Assembly: GCA_035693105.1 (NCBI GenBank)
Contig: DASSHC010000038.1
Location: forward strand, 1-5,740
Source of the DNA: DASSHC01 sp035693105
Lineage (GTDB): Bacteria; Chloroflexota; Chloroflexia; Thermomicrobiales; Thermomicrobiaceae
Length of the DNA stretch: 5,740 nt
Direction of reading: 5' to 3'
A model generated the notes under the pieces. The model had not been told where the DNA came from, did no database searches, and saw only the letters and a program-made list of their open reading frames with translations. The position numbers were made by a program, and so were the translations under genes. Of this stretch, positions 5,517-5,740 are shown in pieces; the first letter of the stretch is position 1; each line of letters opens with the position of its first letter.

Positions 5517-5740
5517 ATGATCCGCGTGTCCGTCTTTTACCCCAATGGGTCGGAGAAGACGTTTGACCTCGACTACTTCCAGCACCGGCACATCCCGCTC
5601 GCGGTCGAGCTGTTGCGGCCGGGTGGGCTGATCAAGGCCGAGGTCGATCAGGGGGTCGGCACCTTGCCACCCGGTGCCGCGGCCCCTTTTGCCGCGGCGG
5701 CCCATCTCTACTTCCCGACCGTGGAAGCGTTCCAGCAGGC
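5517..5740 (+). CDS. EthD-like domain protein, 5' part (cut by window end)
   Basis: An open frame starts at the ATG at 5517 and runs to the window end without a stop, giving 74 full codons. The protein begins MIRVSVFYPNGSEKTFDLDY, with a first beta strand IRVSVFYP (2-9), then the FD-x2-YF-x-HRHIPL motif (16-28) and GLIKAEVDQG (37-46). HLYFPTVEAFQQ (63-74) follows. This is the order seen in EthD proteins, small ferredoxin-like dimeric alpha+beta-barrel proteins of roughly 100 residues. EthD itself is linked to ethyl tert-butyl ether degradation, but most relatives have no known function. GGGAGG (5505-5510) lies six bases before the ATG, making the start secure. The substrate cannot be inferred. 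Confidence 0.83.
   Translation, partial: MIRVSVFYPNGSEKTFDLDYFQHRHIPLAVELLRPGGLIKAEVDQGVGTLPPGAAAPFAAAAHLYFPTVEAFQQ

Noticed and set aside
5288..5518. A 76-codon minus-strand frame across the alr-EthD gap
   Set aside because: Its C-terminal part (SLDCARDDRV) is a translation of the dispersed repeat, it lacks a ribosome binding site and it overlaps the EthD promoter and start.

Overview
This window is very GC-rich DNA, visibly around 70% G+C with strong G/C in third codon positions. It carries ordinary bacterial housekeeping and accessory genes. GC content, sparse operons, a TTG start, a probable leaderless transcript and copies of a 'TGTCATCC(T/C)GAGC…GGATC' dispersed repeat would fit a high-GC Chloroflexota (Thermomicrobia-like) bacterium. 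This placement is an inference, and other high-GC phyla are not excluded.

Layout, left to right. Bases 1-30 hold one copy of the dispersed repeat. Positions 123-1994 (minus strand) encode a polytopic membrane protein that looks like a GT-C/GT39-type glycosyltransferase with a long C-terminal extracytoplasmic region. A short divergent promoter region (1995-2111) separates it from a plus-strand pair: rsgA (ribosome-assembly GTPase, 2112-3029) and, 32 bases later, a DinB/YfiT-like putative metalloenzyme (3062-3556). A leader with mutually exclusive hairpins precedes a small CsbD-family stress protein (3668-3880). A strong GC hairpin (3916-3943) separates this from alr, alanine racemase (4012-5214). 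The 302-base gap after alr is largely filled by a 104-base imperfect inverted repeat made of two head-to-head copies of the same dispersed-repeat family. A promoter and operator-like TATCG repeats then lead into an EthD-like gene (5517 onward) cut by the window end.

Functional picture: rsgA supports 30S subunit maturation, alr supplies D-alanine for peptidoglycan, the membrane enzyme probably modifies a cell-envelope glycan or lipid, and CsbD, DinB and EthD are small stress- or metabolism-associated proteins. Except for rsgA-dinB, each gene appears to have its own promoter. I see no phage, CRISPR, toxin-antitoxin, transposase or RNA gene, and nothing that amounts to a new multi-gene system. 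The interesting material is in the intergenic DNA: the paired repeat, the csbD leader, the leaderless start and the putative operator.
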